DNA of 64,000 bases, taken from the NCBI RefSeq assembly GCF_044762745.1, contig NZ_JBIWEX010000002.1, forward strand, positions 200,499 to 264,498. The letters run 5' to 3'. Positions 1 through 8,627 of this stretch are shown piece after piece. The notes beneath the pieces were generated by a model that was not told the DNA's origin, made no database searches, and saw nothing but the letters and a program-made list of their open reading frames with translations. The position numbers and the translations under genes were made by a program. Position 1 is the first letter of the stretch, and the number at the start of each line of letters is the position of its first letter. Source of the stretch: Psychrobacillus sp044762745 (lineage in GTDB: Bacteria > Bacillota > Bacilli > Bacillales_A > Planococcaceae).

Positions 1-1
1 T

Positions 2-625
2 TTCATTTTGTTTTTCTTATTGCTTAATAATATCGCCATTTATTTGTTCGCACCTCAACACGGAACAGTAATCTATGGGACCTCTCATCCTATTACTGGT
101 TCAATTGGGCGTTATTCCATTACATTAGAGCAACTATTTTATCAATTTAATATTACACTGAAATATTTTGCGGTCATCCCACCGGCTCTGCTTTTCCTCG
201 TAACGACACATCCGAGTGAATTTGCCGCATCTTTAAACCGTGTTGGTGTAAGCTATCGCCTAGCCTATTCGGTATCGATTGCCCTAAGATATATTCCAGA
301 TATTCAACGGGATTTTAAAACGATTGCACGTTCGAAGCAAGCACGTGGTGTGGATATGTCACGAAAAGAAAAGTTGGGAAAACGCATTAAAAATGCAAGC
401 TCCATTATCTTTCCGCTAATCTTTTCTAGTCTGGATCGTATTGAAACTGTTAGTAATACAATGGACTTGCGTAGCTTCGGAAAGTTGAAAAAACGAACAT
501 GGTATAGCTACAAGGAATTTAGATTGAGAGACTTTATAGCTATTTTCGTTACATCTCTTTTTGTCGTATGCATGATCATGTTTCTGTTCATCAACGGTGG
601 GCGCTTTTATAATCCGTTTGTTTAA
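2..625 (+). CDS. EcfT-type transmembrane protein of an energy-coupling factor transporter (5' partial)
   Basis: The reading frame is open to the window edge, so the N terminus is missing. What remains has hydrophobic segments at both ends and a long cytoplasmic helical region. That region carries the two Arg-containing signature stretches of EcfT proteins: SKQARGVD near residue 115 and MDLRSFG near residue 155. In the family these helices couple the ATPase pair EcfA/EcfA' to a substrate-binding S component for vitamin or metal uptake. The ATPases and S component would lie upstream, outside the window, so the substrate cannot be told. The final transmembrane helix is followed directly by the stop. 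Confidence 0.85.
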   Translation, partial: FILFFLLLNNIAIYLFAPQHGTVIYGTSHPITGSIGRYSITLEQLFYQFNITLKYFAVIPPALLFLVTTHPSEFAASLNRVGVSYRLAYSVSIALRYIPDIQRDFKTIARSKQARGVDMSRKEKLGKRIKNASSIIFPLIFSSLDRIETVSNTMDLRSFGKLKKRTWYSYKEFRLRDFIAIFVTSLFVVCMIMFLFINGGRFYNPFV

Positions 626-721
626 CTGGAAATTCCAAACCATTTCCCCCTATTTAAGTTTACTCTCAAAGTTACAAGGGTAAATAGATTATAAGAGTAA
701 ATAGACTGGGAGTGATTAATA

Positions 722-871
722 ATGGACGAAGAGAAACGCGTTGAAGTGCGTCGGGAAGAAAAAGCAGATTCGGGTTTAGTAGGCGCAACATTTATAAAAT
801 ATGCCGCTTACCTAATTATCTTTTTCGGCATACTTTGGTTTTTAATCTCGTATGTTTTTCCAAAGTTTTAA
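722..871 (+). CDS. Small single-pass membrane protein, 49 aa, unknown function
   Basis: An ATG follows a GGGAGTG ribosome binding site. The first 18 residues are highly charged (MDEEKRVEVRREEK), and one hydrophobic helix of about 20 residues ends in FPKF. The stop is followed within 10 bases by a strong hairpin terminator. I do not recognise a family. It lies about 95 bp downstream of the EcfT gene on the same strand and may be cotranscribed with it. The codon pattern, ribosome binding site and terminator argue for a real gene. Confidence 0.6.
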   Translation: MDEEKRVEVRREEKADSGLVGATFIKYAAYLIIFFGILWFLISYVFPKF

Positions 872-878
872 CGAATAT

Positions 879-921
879 AAAAATCCCACATTCAGCCTTT
901 CCGGTAGAATGTGGGATTTTA
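879..921. terminator. Bidirectional hairpin terminator
   Basis: A 14-bp inverted repeat (AAAATCCCACATTC and its complement) flanks a short loop, with A/T runs on both sides. It lies between the convergent 49-aa ORF and the azoreductase gene. Confidence 0.85.
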
Positions 922-939
922 TAAATCTATTCTTATTAA

Positions 940-1584
940 TTAAGCGTTAACCGTTTCTGCAGTTAATGATTTTGCAACTGCAGTTACTTTTTCAAGACCT
1001 TCAGCAATAATTTGTTCTGCCTTATCTGGCATTGCATTATGACCTTCGATGATTACTTCTTCTACAGACATTCCAAATACGCCGCCAAATACATTACGCA
1101 TATAAGTAGCTGCCATTTCCATTGGTGCTGACTCAGGTGTAGAGTAAACTCCTCCACGTGCACTTAATAGAATTGCTTTTTTCTCTGTCATCAGGCTAAC
1201 CATTTGACCCTCTGGAGTATATTTAAACGCATATCCTGCTTGGTACGTATAGTCTACGAATGTTTGTAATTTTGCTGGAATTGTTAGGTTCCATAATGGG
1301 AATGCAAAAACAACTACGTCTGCTGCGGATAAAGCATCCATTGCTTTTTGTTTAGCCGCTAGTAGGCGTTGCTCTACATCTGATAACTCTTCCCCGTTTT
1401 GTGTTTTTCCAAATGCATTGAACAAATCTTGTCCAAAGTATGGCATATCTTCTGCAAACACGTCAAAAGTTGTTACATTCAGGTCTTTTGCGTCTTTTAC
1501 TGTTTCCATAAATGTTTCATACATTTTGCTTGATATTGCTTCCGTCGCTGGACGGTTATTTGCTTTTACTACTAAAATATTCAT
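940..1584 (-). CDS. azoR: FMN-dependent NADH-azoreductase
   Basis: A 214-aa flavodoxin-fold protein of the AzoR/AcpD family. The N terminus MNILVVKANNRP, the FPLWNLTIPAKLQ segment near residue 95 and the YTYQAGYAFKYTPEG segment are typical FMN-site and dimer-interface stretches. Family members are homodimeric cytosolic enzymes reducing azo dyes and quinones with NADH, often protecting against thiol or quinone stress. The ATG lies behind a GGAGGAAAG ribosome binding site. It is monocistronic, facing the bidirectional terminator at its 3' end. Confidence 0.93.
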   Translation of the reverse strand: MNILVVKANNRPATEAISSKMYETFMETVKDAKDLNVTTFDVFAEDMPYFGQDLFNAFGKTQNGEELSDVEQRLLAAKQKAMDALSAADVVVFAFPLWNLTIPAKLQTFVDYTYQAGYAFKYTPEGQMVSLMTEKKAILLSARGGVYSTPESAPMEMAATYMRNVFGGVFGMSVEEVIIEGHNAMPDKAEQIIAEGLEKVTAVAKSLTAETVNA

Positions 1585-1726
1585 TGAATTCTTTCCTCCA
1601 AAACTATAATCTTGCTACGGTTACCTTTAGTAACCTAACATTTTCTATTCTAGCACATGGGTAAATTAGAAATCTATTTTATTGCTCACCGGAAAATTGT
1701 ACAATGGCAAATTTAATCTAAACTAT

Positions 1727-2524
1727 TTATAACGCTACTTCCCCAGAATGCACTTCGCTTTTTTCAAGCCACCTAATCGTTTCCTCAAACAATTTCTCTT
1801 CAAAAGAATAGCTAGCAAATGTATGATTAGCTTCTTTAATATAACGGATATTTACCGTACTTCCTCGTTTCAGAGATTCCGTATAGTAAACAGCGTTCTC
1901 TTTTGGAACATCTTCATCTTCCGCTGCATGAATAACCAGTAGCTGTCCTTCGTAAGAACGAATCGCTTCTAGTGGATGATGACTTTTCAAATCGTCCAAA
2001 AAATGCTGGCTCACGTAAAAACCGTTATAATCAAAAAGACCTAATATTCTCGCAGTTTGTAAAGCTGTGTCCCCCACAATAGCTACAATATCTTCATATG
2101 GTTTTGCAACCGGAGACCACAAGATTAGCTTACGAATTTGCTGATTCCCAGCTGCCGTTAAAGAAGCAACTGCTCCTCCTAGACTATGACCGATCAAAAT
2201 AATATTATTTGCATCCACTTCTTTCAAATTCGAAACATAGTCAAGTACGACTTGTACCTCTTTTAACTGTTTGGTAACTGTGACATCTGCATAATCTCCA
2301 TCACTCTCTCCACACCCACTAAAATCAAAACGAAAAACCGCATAGCCTTTTTCTGAAAAATTCCGTGCAGCCTTCACAAATAAGCGGTGTTCTCCTACCT
2401 TGCTCCCAACAAACCCATGTAATAGAACAATAAGCGGTACTTTTTTATTTTGAATTCCATCCGGGAGATGAAGTACTCCAGAAAGACGTACTTGATCGCA
2501 AAGAATTGAAAAAGATTCAGTCAT
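1727..2524 (-). CDS. Alpha/beta hydrolase (esterase/peptidase-like)
   Basis: A 265-aa cytosolic hydrolase with the canonical fold signals: the oxyanion strand LIVLLHGFVG near residue 33, the nucleophile elbow GHSLGG near residue 115 (Ser), an Asp-bearing segment HAAEDEDVP near residue 205 and the catalytic His in EANHTF near residue 238. Its closest known style is the YitV/FrsA-like or serine aminopeptidase S33 group. Substrate is not predictable. The ATG follows AGGGGAGC. It has no obvious operon partner. Confidence 0.85.
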   Translation of the reverse strand: MTESFSILCDQVRLSGVLHLPDGIQNKKVPLIVLLHGFVGSKVGEHRLFVKAARNFSEKGYAVFRFDFSGCGESDGDYADVTVTKQLKEVQVVLDYVSNLKEVDANNIILIGHSLGGAVASLTAAGNQQIRKLILWSPVAKPYEDIVAIVGDTALQTARILGLFDYNGFYVSQHFLDDLKSHHPLEAIRSYEGQLLVIHAAEDEDVPKENAVYYTESLKRGSTVNIRYIKEANHTFASYSFEEKLFEETIRWLEKSEVHSGEVAL

Positions 2525-2755
2525 ATTATCCTGCTCCCCTTTTTCGATATTTAACTATTCAAACCTGTTTACTAGGTATTATAAATGACTAATGTAATTA
2601 GGTCAATTCACAACATAAGGTAATTTCTATTTAGCACCTTAATGTATAGAATTTGAAAACTTTTCTTATAAAAACACCTAGTAAAAGGATTGCTCGGATT
2701 CTCTTCTTATTGATTAATCGATTATCTTAATATAATTTCACTTTATTTACCATGA
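2525..2755. other. Intergenic gap without a recognisable gene
   Basis: AT-rich sequence between the divergently read hydrolase promoter region and the TetR gene terminator. I see no ORF with a ribosome binding site and no convincing structured RNA. Confidence 0.5.
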
Positions 2756-2806
2756 AAAAGAGCTATCCTACAAGTCGTAAATTGCCGAATTATGGGATAG
2801 CTCTTT
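2756..2806 (-). terminator. Hairpin terminator of the TetR gene
   Basis: A perfect 12-bp inverted repeat AAAGAGCTATCC/GGATAGCTCTTT with a 27-nt spacer lies just downstream of the TetR stop codon. Confidence 0.7.
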
Positions 2807-2824
2807 GATAGTTTTAAAACAATG

Positions 2825-3727
2825 TTACGAAATCGGATAATATTTCATATTTGCTAAAGTTTGCTCATACTCCATATATTCTTTTAAGTTATTTAACTCC
2901 TCGCTATTCTTTAACGTGGATATGGCACTTTCGATTAAGAACTTTCTTGGCTCTTTTTTATTCATAATCTCTTCTTGGATAAAATACAACAAATTTAAAT
3001 AGGTTGCCATCTTCTGCTCTTGCGCCTCAAGTGTCTTCTCAATTACTTTTTTCAAGTTCAACGTTGCAATTGAAAATTCATTGTTAAAAAAGTCATTATA
3101 ATCTGATTGATGTAATAATGTATTAATATTTTCGGATGCGAATAGGTGAACCCCTTTCGCACTAATATCCTCTAGCATTGTAATGATGCGGTCCATAGAG
3201 TAATTGACAATTTGCTCGACTGAAATTTTTCCCTTCAAGACACGATTTGTAAGCAGAATATTTTGAATGATTCCGGTAAAAATAACGGCACAATCTATTA
3301 AATAGATTTTCTTATCTGGAGAAAAAATATCTAAAAAACGTTCGTATACCCAATGCAAAAACAAAAATCTAGAGTGCTTGATGAACTTAATAAGCTCGGG
3401 ATCATTTGACACAAGTACATCTTCTATTAACTGATTTAATCTATTTTTTTTATTAAATTCCGCCATTAAGCCGATTTGCTCTTTGAATATATTCATATCT
3501 TTTATATCTTCCCCGATAAGTAGCTTGTCTCTTTCCATTTGCATGTTTTCTTGGATAAGATTGAACACAGCCTTAAACAATTCACTTTTGGAAGAAAAAT
3601 AATTATAAAAAGATCCTTTCGAAATACCGCTATTGTTTAAAATATCTTGAATTGATGTGGCATGGTAGCCTTGTTCAATAAATAATTCATGTGCTTTATC
3701 TATAACATGTCTTTTTTTCTTATTCAC
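2825..3727 (-). CDS. TetR/AcrR-family transcriptional regulator
   Basis: The N-terminal 60 residues form a TetR helix-turn-helix (DILNNSGISKGSFYNYFSSK). The ligand domain is long, 300 aa in total, larger than the usual 190-220 aa and with an extra C-terminal helical region. The same oversized TetR type is seen at 17206. The GTG start follows AAAGGAGTAAATGCG. It is divergent from a DHA2 multidrug pump, so it is most likely that pump's repressor. Confidence 0.9.
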   Translation of the reverse strand: MNKKKRHVIDKAHELFIEQGYHATSIQDILNNSGISKGSFYNYFSSKSELFKAVFNLIQENMQMERDKLLIGEDIKDMNIFKEQIGLMAEFNKKNRLNQLIEDVLVSNDPELIKFIKHSRFLFLHWVYERFLDIFSPDKKIYLIDCAVIFTGIIQNILLTNRVLKGKISVEQIVNYSMDRIITMLEDISAKGVHLFASENINTLLHQSDYNDFFNNEFSIATLNLKKVIEKTLEAQEQKMATYLNLLYFIQEEIMNKKEPRKFLIESAISTLKNSEELNNLKEYMEYEQTLANMKYYPIS

Positions 3728-3794
3728 CGCATTTACTCCTTTAGATGTTCGATATCCTCATATTTACAATTATAACACAACCTGATTGTACCGT

Positions 3795-3812
3795 TAGTAT
3801 ATTTTTATACTA
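3795..3812. promoter_or_regulatory. Probable TetR operator
   Basis: The dyad TAGTATA-TTTT-TATACTA is perfect over 7+7 bp. It sits in the 194-bp divergent intergenic region between the TetR gene and the pump gene, a suitable place for a shared operator. Binding by this regulator is an inference. Confidence 0.5.
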
Positions 3813-3921
3813 CAAGTATATTTTTCTTGCTAATTGGATTTCAATGGAGTATTATAAATTTTGTTAAACGAACTGTTCAAAATTGAACTGACAGTCTAAA
3901 AGAATAAAAGGAGAATACTAT

Positions 3922-5424
3922 ATGTCTGAAAAACAAACGAAACCTTCTTATGGTTTGTTAGCAATATTGATGACCGGAGCATTCGTTGCTCTATTAAGTA
4001 ATACGTTATTGAATGTAGCTTTACCTGCAATTATGAACGAATTTGAAGTTAGTCCTTCTACCGTACAATGGTTGTCGACTGGTTATATGTTAGTGAATGG
4101 GATTGTAATTCCTACTACTGCATTTTTAATAAAAAAATTTACGGCAAGACGCTTGTTCTTAACTGCCATGGGATTATTCACAATTGGTACTATAATCGGG
4201 GGATTTGCACCAAACTTCCCAGTTTTATTGGCTGCACGTATGATTCAAGGTTCGGGAGCAGCATTAATCATGCCGCTATTAATGACCGTATTGTTTACAA
4301 CATTCCCTCCTGAAAAACGTGGTTCTGCAATGGGAATGTTCGGGATTGTTATGATTTTCGCACCTGCCATTGGTCCAACATTATCTGGTTGGATTATTCA
4401 ACACTACGATTGGTCAGTGTTATTTTTAATGATGATTCCTGTTTTGATTTTAGTGTGGGTTTTAGGATTCTTCAAATTACGCGATAAAAAGGAAAAAAAT
4501 AATGATAAAATCGATGTCCTATCAGTTATTTTATCTGCTTTAAGCTTCGGTGGTATTTTATATGGATTTAGTTCGGCTGGAAATAATGGCTGGTCTGCTC
4601 CTAGTGTCTACTTAACTATTATTATTGGGGTAATCTCATTAGTTACACTAATCGTCCGACAACTCAAGATGAATGAACCGATGTTAGATTTTAGAGTATA
4701 TAAGTATCCAATGTTTGCTCTATCTTCTGCCATTTCAGTTACATTAAGTATTGCCATGTTCTCTGCTATGCTGCTAATGCCAATTTACCTTCAAAATATT
4801 CGTGGAATTTCCGCGATGGATTCTGGTTTACTGATGTTACCAGGTGCTTTAATAATGGGAATCATGATGCCAATTACCGGTAAAATATTCGACAAATTCG
4901 GACCTAAAGTATTGGCGTATATAGGCTTAGCAATTGTCATTGTTACAACATACTTATTTAGCCAGCTAACGGATTCAACAGGATATACACATCTAATTGT
5001 ACTCTATTCGGTTCGTATGTTAGGTATTTCAATGGTAATGATGCCAGTTATGACAAATGGTCTAAATCAAATACCAGCTAAATTAACGCCACACGGCACA
5101 GCTATGAATAATACGATTCAACAAGTGTCTGGTGCTATTGGCGGTAGCTTACTTGTAACAATTATGTCTAATCGCACATTAACGCATGTGAAAGAAATGA
5201 TGGCGGAAGCGATGGCCAATTCAACAACTACGCCAACAGGAGAAGCTTTACAACAATTGCAACAACATGTAACAATGGAGGCTACAATTTCCGGGATCAA
5301 TGATGCATTTTTAGTTTCTACCGGTATTGCGGTTGTCGCATTCATTCTATCACTGTTCCTCAAGCGAACTACTGGAGGAAAAGCTGCGACAAAACAAGTA
5401 GAAAAGGAAATGCTCGCTGAGTAG
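3922..5424 (+). CDS. DHA2-family (EmrB/QacA) multidrug MFS exporter
   Basis: A 500-aa protein with about 14 predicted membrane helices. It has the motif A-like loop KKFTARRLF after helix 2, the antiporter motif C segment APAIGPTLSG in helix 5 and a long periplasmic-type stretch near the C terminus. DHA2 pumps export drugs in exchange for protons at the membrane. The start follows AAAGGAGAATACT. It is divergent from the TetR regulator at 2825-3727. The substrate cannot be told. Confidence 0.93.
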   Translation: MSEKQTKPSYGLLAILMTGAFVALLSNTLLNVALPAIMNEFEVSPSTVQWLSTGYMLVNGIVIPTTAFLIKKFTARRLFLTAMGLFTIGTIIGGFAPNFPVLLAARMIQGSGAALIMPLLMTVLFTTFPPEKRGSAMGMFGIVMIFAPAIGPTLSGWIIQHYDWSVLFLMMIPVLILVWVLGFFKLRDKKEKNNDKIDVLSVILSALSFGGILYGFSSAGNNGWSAPSVYLTIIIGVISLVTLIVRQLKMNEPMLDFRVYKYPMFALSSAISVTLSIAMFSAMLLMPIYLQNIRGISAMDSGLLMLPGALIMGIMMPITGKIFDKFGPKVLAYIGLAIVIVTTYLFSQLTDSTGYTHLIVLYSVRMLGISMVMMPVMTNGLNQIPAKLTPHGTAMNNTIQQVSGAIGGSLLVTIMSNRTLTHVKEMMAEAMANSTTTPTGEALQQLQQHVTMEATISGINDAFLVSTGIAVVAFILSLFLKRTTGGKAATKQVEKEMLAE

Positions 5425-5486
5425 TTTTTATGTCCCTGTCGGTGTTAGGGACAATAATGAATACACAAAATATATTTATGTAAGAC

Positions 5487-5530
5487 AAACCACCTCTCTA
5501 TTAGACTAGTAGAGAGGTGGTTTATTTTTC
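5487..5530 (+). terminator. Intrinsic terminator of the DHA2 pump gene
   Basis: The stem AAACCACCTCTCTA/TAGAGAGGTGGTTT is followed by a T-rich run. Confidence 0.85.
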
Positions 5531-5617
5531 CCTTACAGAGGAACGTTTAAAGGAGAACCTACCTCTTCCATCGAATGTTATAGCATGGCGGGTATATACG
5601 AATAAGGAGGAATTTCG

Positions 5618-6397
5618 ATGACAAAACTAATAACGGACCATATTGGGAGACAAGTAAACGTATCCATTACACCAAAACGCATCGTTTCTATTTGTCCGGC
5701 GATTACGGAAACGCTCTTTACACTTGGTCTTAAAAATGAAATAGTTGGCCGCACTAAATATTGTATTTTTCCTGAAGGGATTGTCGAAAACGTACCTATT
5801 ATCGGAGGAACAAAAGAAGTAAACGTAGAAAAAATACGAGCACTACAGCCCGATCTTATTCTAGCTGAAAAAGAAGAAAATACAGAAGAGATCGTACAAG
5901 TATTAGAAGAAATTGCGCCTGTTTTCGTTTTAGAAGTTCAGTCTATTAAAGAGGCCTATCGATTTATCCAGACACTGGGGTTTCTGACAAATAAGGAGCA
6001 GGTAGCAGAGCAACTCATTGACTCTGTTAAAGCAGTATTCCCTTCTCCATACATACAGAGTAAAAATGCTGCTTATGCAATTTGGAGAAAGCCATATATG
6101 GTCGTTGGGGGAACTACTTATATTAATGATGTACTACATACACTCGGTTTTCATAATCCTTTTGCAAAAGAAGAATCGAGATATCCTGCGGTAACAAAAG
6201 AGAGCCTTGCAGATACAAATCTTGATGTCCTTTTTCTCGCTTCTGAGCCATTTCCTTTTAAAGAAAAACATATAGCAGAATTTCAAGCCTTTCTGCCAAA
6301 CACCAAAATCGTATTAGTAGAAGGTGAGATGTTCTGGTATGGATCTAGAATGGAAATAGCAGGATCATACCTGAAAGAATTAGTCGAGCTTATCTAG
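5618..6397 (+). CDS. BtuF-like helical-backbone metal/corrinoid-binding protein without a signal peptide
   Basis: A 259-aa type III periplasmic-binding-protein fold. It begins with the typical domain start RIVSICPAITETLFTLGL and has the second-lobe motif YINDVLHTLGFHNPF. Secreted family members bind cobalamin or ferric siderophores for ABC import. Here the start MTKLITDHIGRQ follows AAGGAGGAATTTCG and shows no signal peptide or lipobox, so the protein is expected to be cytosolic. No ABC permease or ATPase adjoins it. The ligand is unknown. Confidence 0.8.
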   Translation: MTKLITDHIGRQVNVSITPKRIVSICPAITETLFTLGLKNEIVGRTKYCIFPEGIVENVPIIGGTKEVNVEKIRALQPDLILAEKEENTEEIVQVLEEIAPVFVLEVQSIKEAYRFIQTLGFLTNKEQVAEQLIDSVKAVFPSPYIQSKNAAYAIWRKPYMVVGGTTYINDVLHTLGFHNPFAKEESRYPAVTKESLADTNLDVLFLASEPFPFKEKHIAEFQAFLPNTKIVLVEGEMFWYGSRMEIAGSYLKELVELI

Positions 6398-6401
6398 AAA
6401 G

Positions 6402-6557
6402 GTGACAGAACCTGGACAACGACGATTATTTATTAAAACAAATCTTTTTGATATAAACGATTTCGATAACCTTGAGCAAGCCGAAGCTTTTACTTTTTCC
6501 ATTTGTGCTGCTCAATTTGGAAAGGTACAACTAATGAAGGATACTACTCGATTTTGA
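6402..6557 (+). pseudogene. Possible gene scrap or small ORF, 51 codons
   Basis: A GTG-initiated frame directly after the binding-protein gene reads like coding sequence (GQRRLFIKTNLFDIND, then AFTFSICAAQFGKVQLM) before a TGA. There is no good ribosome binding site and no recognised family. It may be a fragment of a decayed gene. Confidence is low. Confidence 0.25.
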
Positions 6558-6672
6558 CGATTACCAGACAAAATGCGAAAAAACCACCAATCGTTTGAAA
6601 GGTGGCTTGAGTTTAGAAAACTGCTATTTATTAAGCTAAAATATTCTTAAATAGGGCGATCAAATAATATGC

Positions 6673-6939
6673 TCAATTCGATTTTAAGCTATAAAGAATG
6701 AGTAAAATTCCGCTAAAGAGGCAAATCATTCTTGTTAAAGAAATCTTTTCAGCTAGTCCAAATAGAGCGATTCCTGTCGTAATGATTAAAATACATGGAC
6801 CTACTAAAGCTAATAAGGTATTGATATAAAAAGCTTTTTCTAAATCATTAAATTTTAACATGAACATCGCAGCTGCTATATCAATACTCCCTGAAAATAC
6901 TCTCAATATGATAATTAAAAGAAGTGCTTTTTCAATCAG
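6673..6939 (-). CDS. yqhV: YqhV-family (DUF2619) small membrane protein
   Basis: A three-helix membrane protein matching B. subtilis YqhV in order and key stretches: VFSGSIDIAAAMFMLKFND, then LALVGPCILI, then a final FSGILLILYSL helix. No ATG exists in the frame. The conserved N terminus (IEKALLLIIIL) lies upstream of the first TTG at 6904-6906, so I place the start at a CTG (6937-6939) or the adjacent ATT, about 9 nt after an AGAGGG site. A TTG start at 6906 would remove half of helix 1. Function unknown; in B. subtilis the gene neighbours sporulation genes. Confidence 0.65.
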   Translation of the reverse strand: MIEKALLLIIILRVFSGSIDIAAAMFMLKFNDLEKAFYINTLLALVGPCILIITTGIALFGLAEKISLTRMICLFSGILLILYSLKSN

Positions 6940-7084
6940 TATCCACGACCCTCTTCCCTATTATTTACCTTATCTAAATTGTATGCATGCTTATCCACTT
7001 TTATCAGTGCGGCTTTCAACAATTAGTGAATTGTCGTTTCATTGCATTCATATAATAGGAATAAACGAAAGAGGAGAGATTAAA

Positions 7085-7375
7085 ACGAATCAAAAGAGAT
7101 ATAGGAAACGCAATACAATTGCATTTACTGTATTAGCTTACTTCACATTATTTGCAGGTGTTTTCATGTTCAGCATTGGACTTTATAATGCAGATAATTT
7201 AGAGCTTAATGAAAAAGGATATTATATAGCTGTCATGCTTTTGGTAGCCGTAGGGGCAATACTTACACAAAAAGTCACACGTGATAATGCCGAGGATAAT
7301 GAGATTATTGCAGAACAAGAGCAAGAGCGGCAAATGAACAGTGTGAGAGTTCCTGCGAATTCCAAGGAATCTTAG
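7085..7375 (+). CDS. YiaA/YiaB-family two-helix membrane protein with a non-standard ACG (or ATT) start
   Basis: Residues 10-65 hold the two hydrophobic helices of the YiaAB family (VLAYFTLFAGVFMFSIGLYN and GYYIAVMLLVAVGAI), followed by VTRDNAEDNE. Function of the family is unknown. A TATAAT at 7051 and a GAGGAG at 7071 precede the codons ATT-AAA-ACG-AAT-CAA. ACG at 7085 sits at ideal spacing, where ATG would be expected. ATT at 7079 is too close to the ribosome binding site. The frame stays open further upstream to 6860, but that part is antisense to yqhV and reads as noise. Expression may be weak or lost. Confidence 0.65.
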   Translation, partial: TNQKRYRKRNTIAFTVLAYFTLFAGVFMFSIGLYNADNLELNEKGYYIAVMLLVAVGAILTQKVTRDNAEDNEIIAEQEQERQMNSVRVPANSKES

Positions 7376-7383
7376 CAACTATT

Positions 7384-7420
7384 AAAAAATCCTGTGTATA
7401 CTTTTTACACAGGATTTTTT
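7384..7420. terminator. Bidirectional terminator
   Basis: AAAAAATCCTGTGTA and its complement flank a 7-nt loop, with T/A runs on both sides. It lies between the convergent YiaA-like and MFS genes. Confidence 0.85.
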
Positions 7421-7431
7421 GTATGATTATT

Positions 7432-8610
7432 TTAAGATTGAAGAATCTCCTTGTCTCTTCTACCATGCAGCGCATAATAAATGAAGATTCCAATCACAAT
7501 GAGCACAACTAAAGATAAATATAACCCTCTATAGCCGAGTACAGGAACTAAATAACCTAATAGGAAAGGTCCTAATCCAAGACCCAAATCTAGGAAAATA
7601 AAATACGTGGAGTTCGCCAGTCCCATTCGGTGTGGTGGTGTCACTTTGATAGCTAGCGCTTGGGTAGTAGATTGAAAATTACCGTAACCTAACCCGATAA
7701 ACGCAGCTGCCAACAAGAAAATGAAACTAGTATGCGTTTGGCTAAGTAGTAACATCCCTATTGCAAATAGTATGATTGCTGGGTAAGCAACGCTATTCCC
7801 ACCTCTATTATCCAACATCTTCCCAGTAAACGGTCGGGAAATTAATATGATTACTGCATAAACAAGGAAGTAAAAACTCCCTGCTTTTACTAGGTCAATT
7901 TCTGCGGCATATGTCGTGATAAACGATAAGATACCTGAATAAGCCAATGCCATTACAAACATAGCAATCGATACTGGCATCGCTTTTGATTCGAAATAGT
8001 TTGCGAACTTAAATCCTCTATTTTCTGAGTTTGCTACATACTCTATTAGTGGTGCTTTAACAGGGAGTGCAATGATTAAACTAATAATCCCCATTACTAA
8101 CGAAAATATAAACATACTCGTATAACCAAAAGAACCAATTAAAGCAAGACCAATTAACGGTCCAATAGCAGTGGATAATACTGCACTTAAACTAAAATAG
8201 CTGATCCCTTCTCCACTTCTACTTGTTGGAATGACTTGTGATACGATTGTACCGGTTGCAGTAGTAGCGAGACCCACTCCAATTCCATGTAACAGGCGAA
8301 TAAGGATTAACACATAAATATTAGTCGGGATAAAATAAAATAGCGTCACAATGCTAAATATAATAATCCCAGTTATAAGCATTTTCTTACTACCTATCTT
8401 TGCAATCTGTTTACCACCAAATAATCGTCCTATTAATGAACCGATTATGAAAATACTAGCAACCAATCCAGCAGTACTTGCCGAAGCATTATATGTTTCA
8501 GTCGTATATGTTGCCATCGTCACTAATAGCAAATACATCGATAACATCAAGACAAAGTTTACGACTGATATAGATATAAAATCTTTCGTCCATAATTTTT
8601 CTTTTTCCAT
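7432..8610 (-). CDS. MFS transporter (12-helix, DHA1-like)
   Basis: A 392-aa protein with 12 predicted helices. It has motif A in the form GRLFGGKQIAKIGSKK after helix 2 and a central cytoplasmic loop near residue 195. Such proteins export small molecules by proton antiport. It lies 17-18 bp downstream of a MarR-family gene on the same strand, so the two are likely an operon controlled by that regulator. The substrate is unknown. Confidence 0.9.
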   Translation of the reverse strand: MEKEKLWTKDFISISVVNFVLMLSMYLLLVTMATYTTETYNASASTAGLVASIFIIGSLIGRLFGGKQIAKIGSKKMLITGIIIFSIVTLFYFIPTNIYVLILIRLLHGIGVGLATTATGTIVSQVIPTSRSGEGISYFSLSAVLSTAIGPLIGLALIGSFGYTSMFIFSLVMGIISLIIALPVKAPLIEYVANSENRGFKFANYFESKAMPVSIAMFVMALAYSGILSFITTYAAEIDLVKAGSFYFLVYAVIILISRPFTGKMLDNRGGNSVAYPAIILFAIGMLLLSQTHTSFIFLLAAAFIGLGYGNFQSTTQALAIKVTPPHRMGLANSTYFIFLDLGLGLGPFLLGYLVPVLGYRGLYLSLVVLIVIGIFIYYALHGRRDKEILQS

Positions 8611-8627
8611 CTATTCTCATCCTTTAT

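Noticed and set aside
6860..7084. N-terminal extension of the YiaA-like frame
   Set aside because: It is antisense to yqhV, has no family similarity and crosses the promoter.
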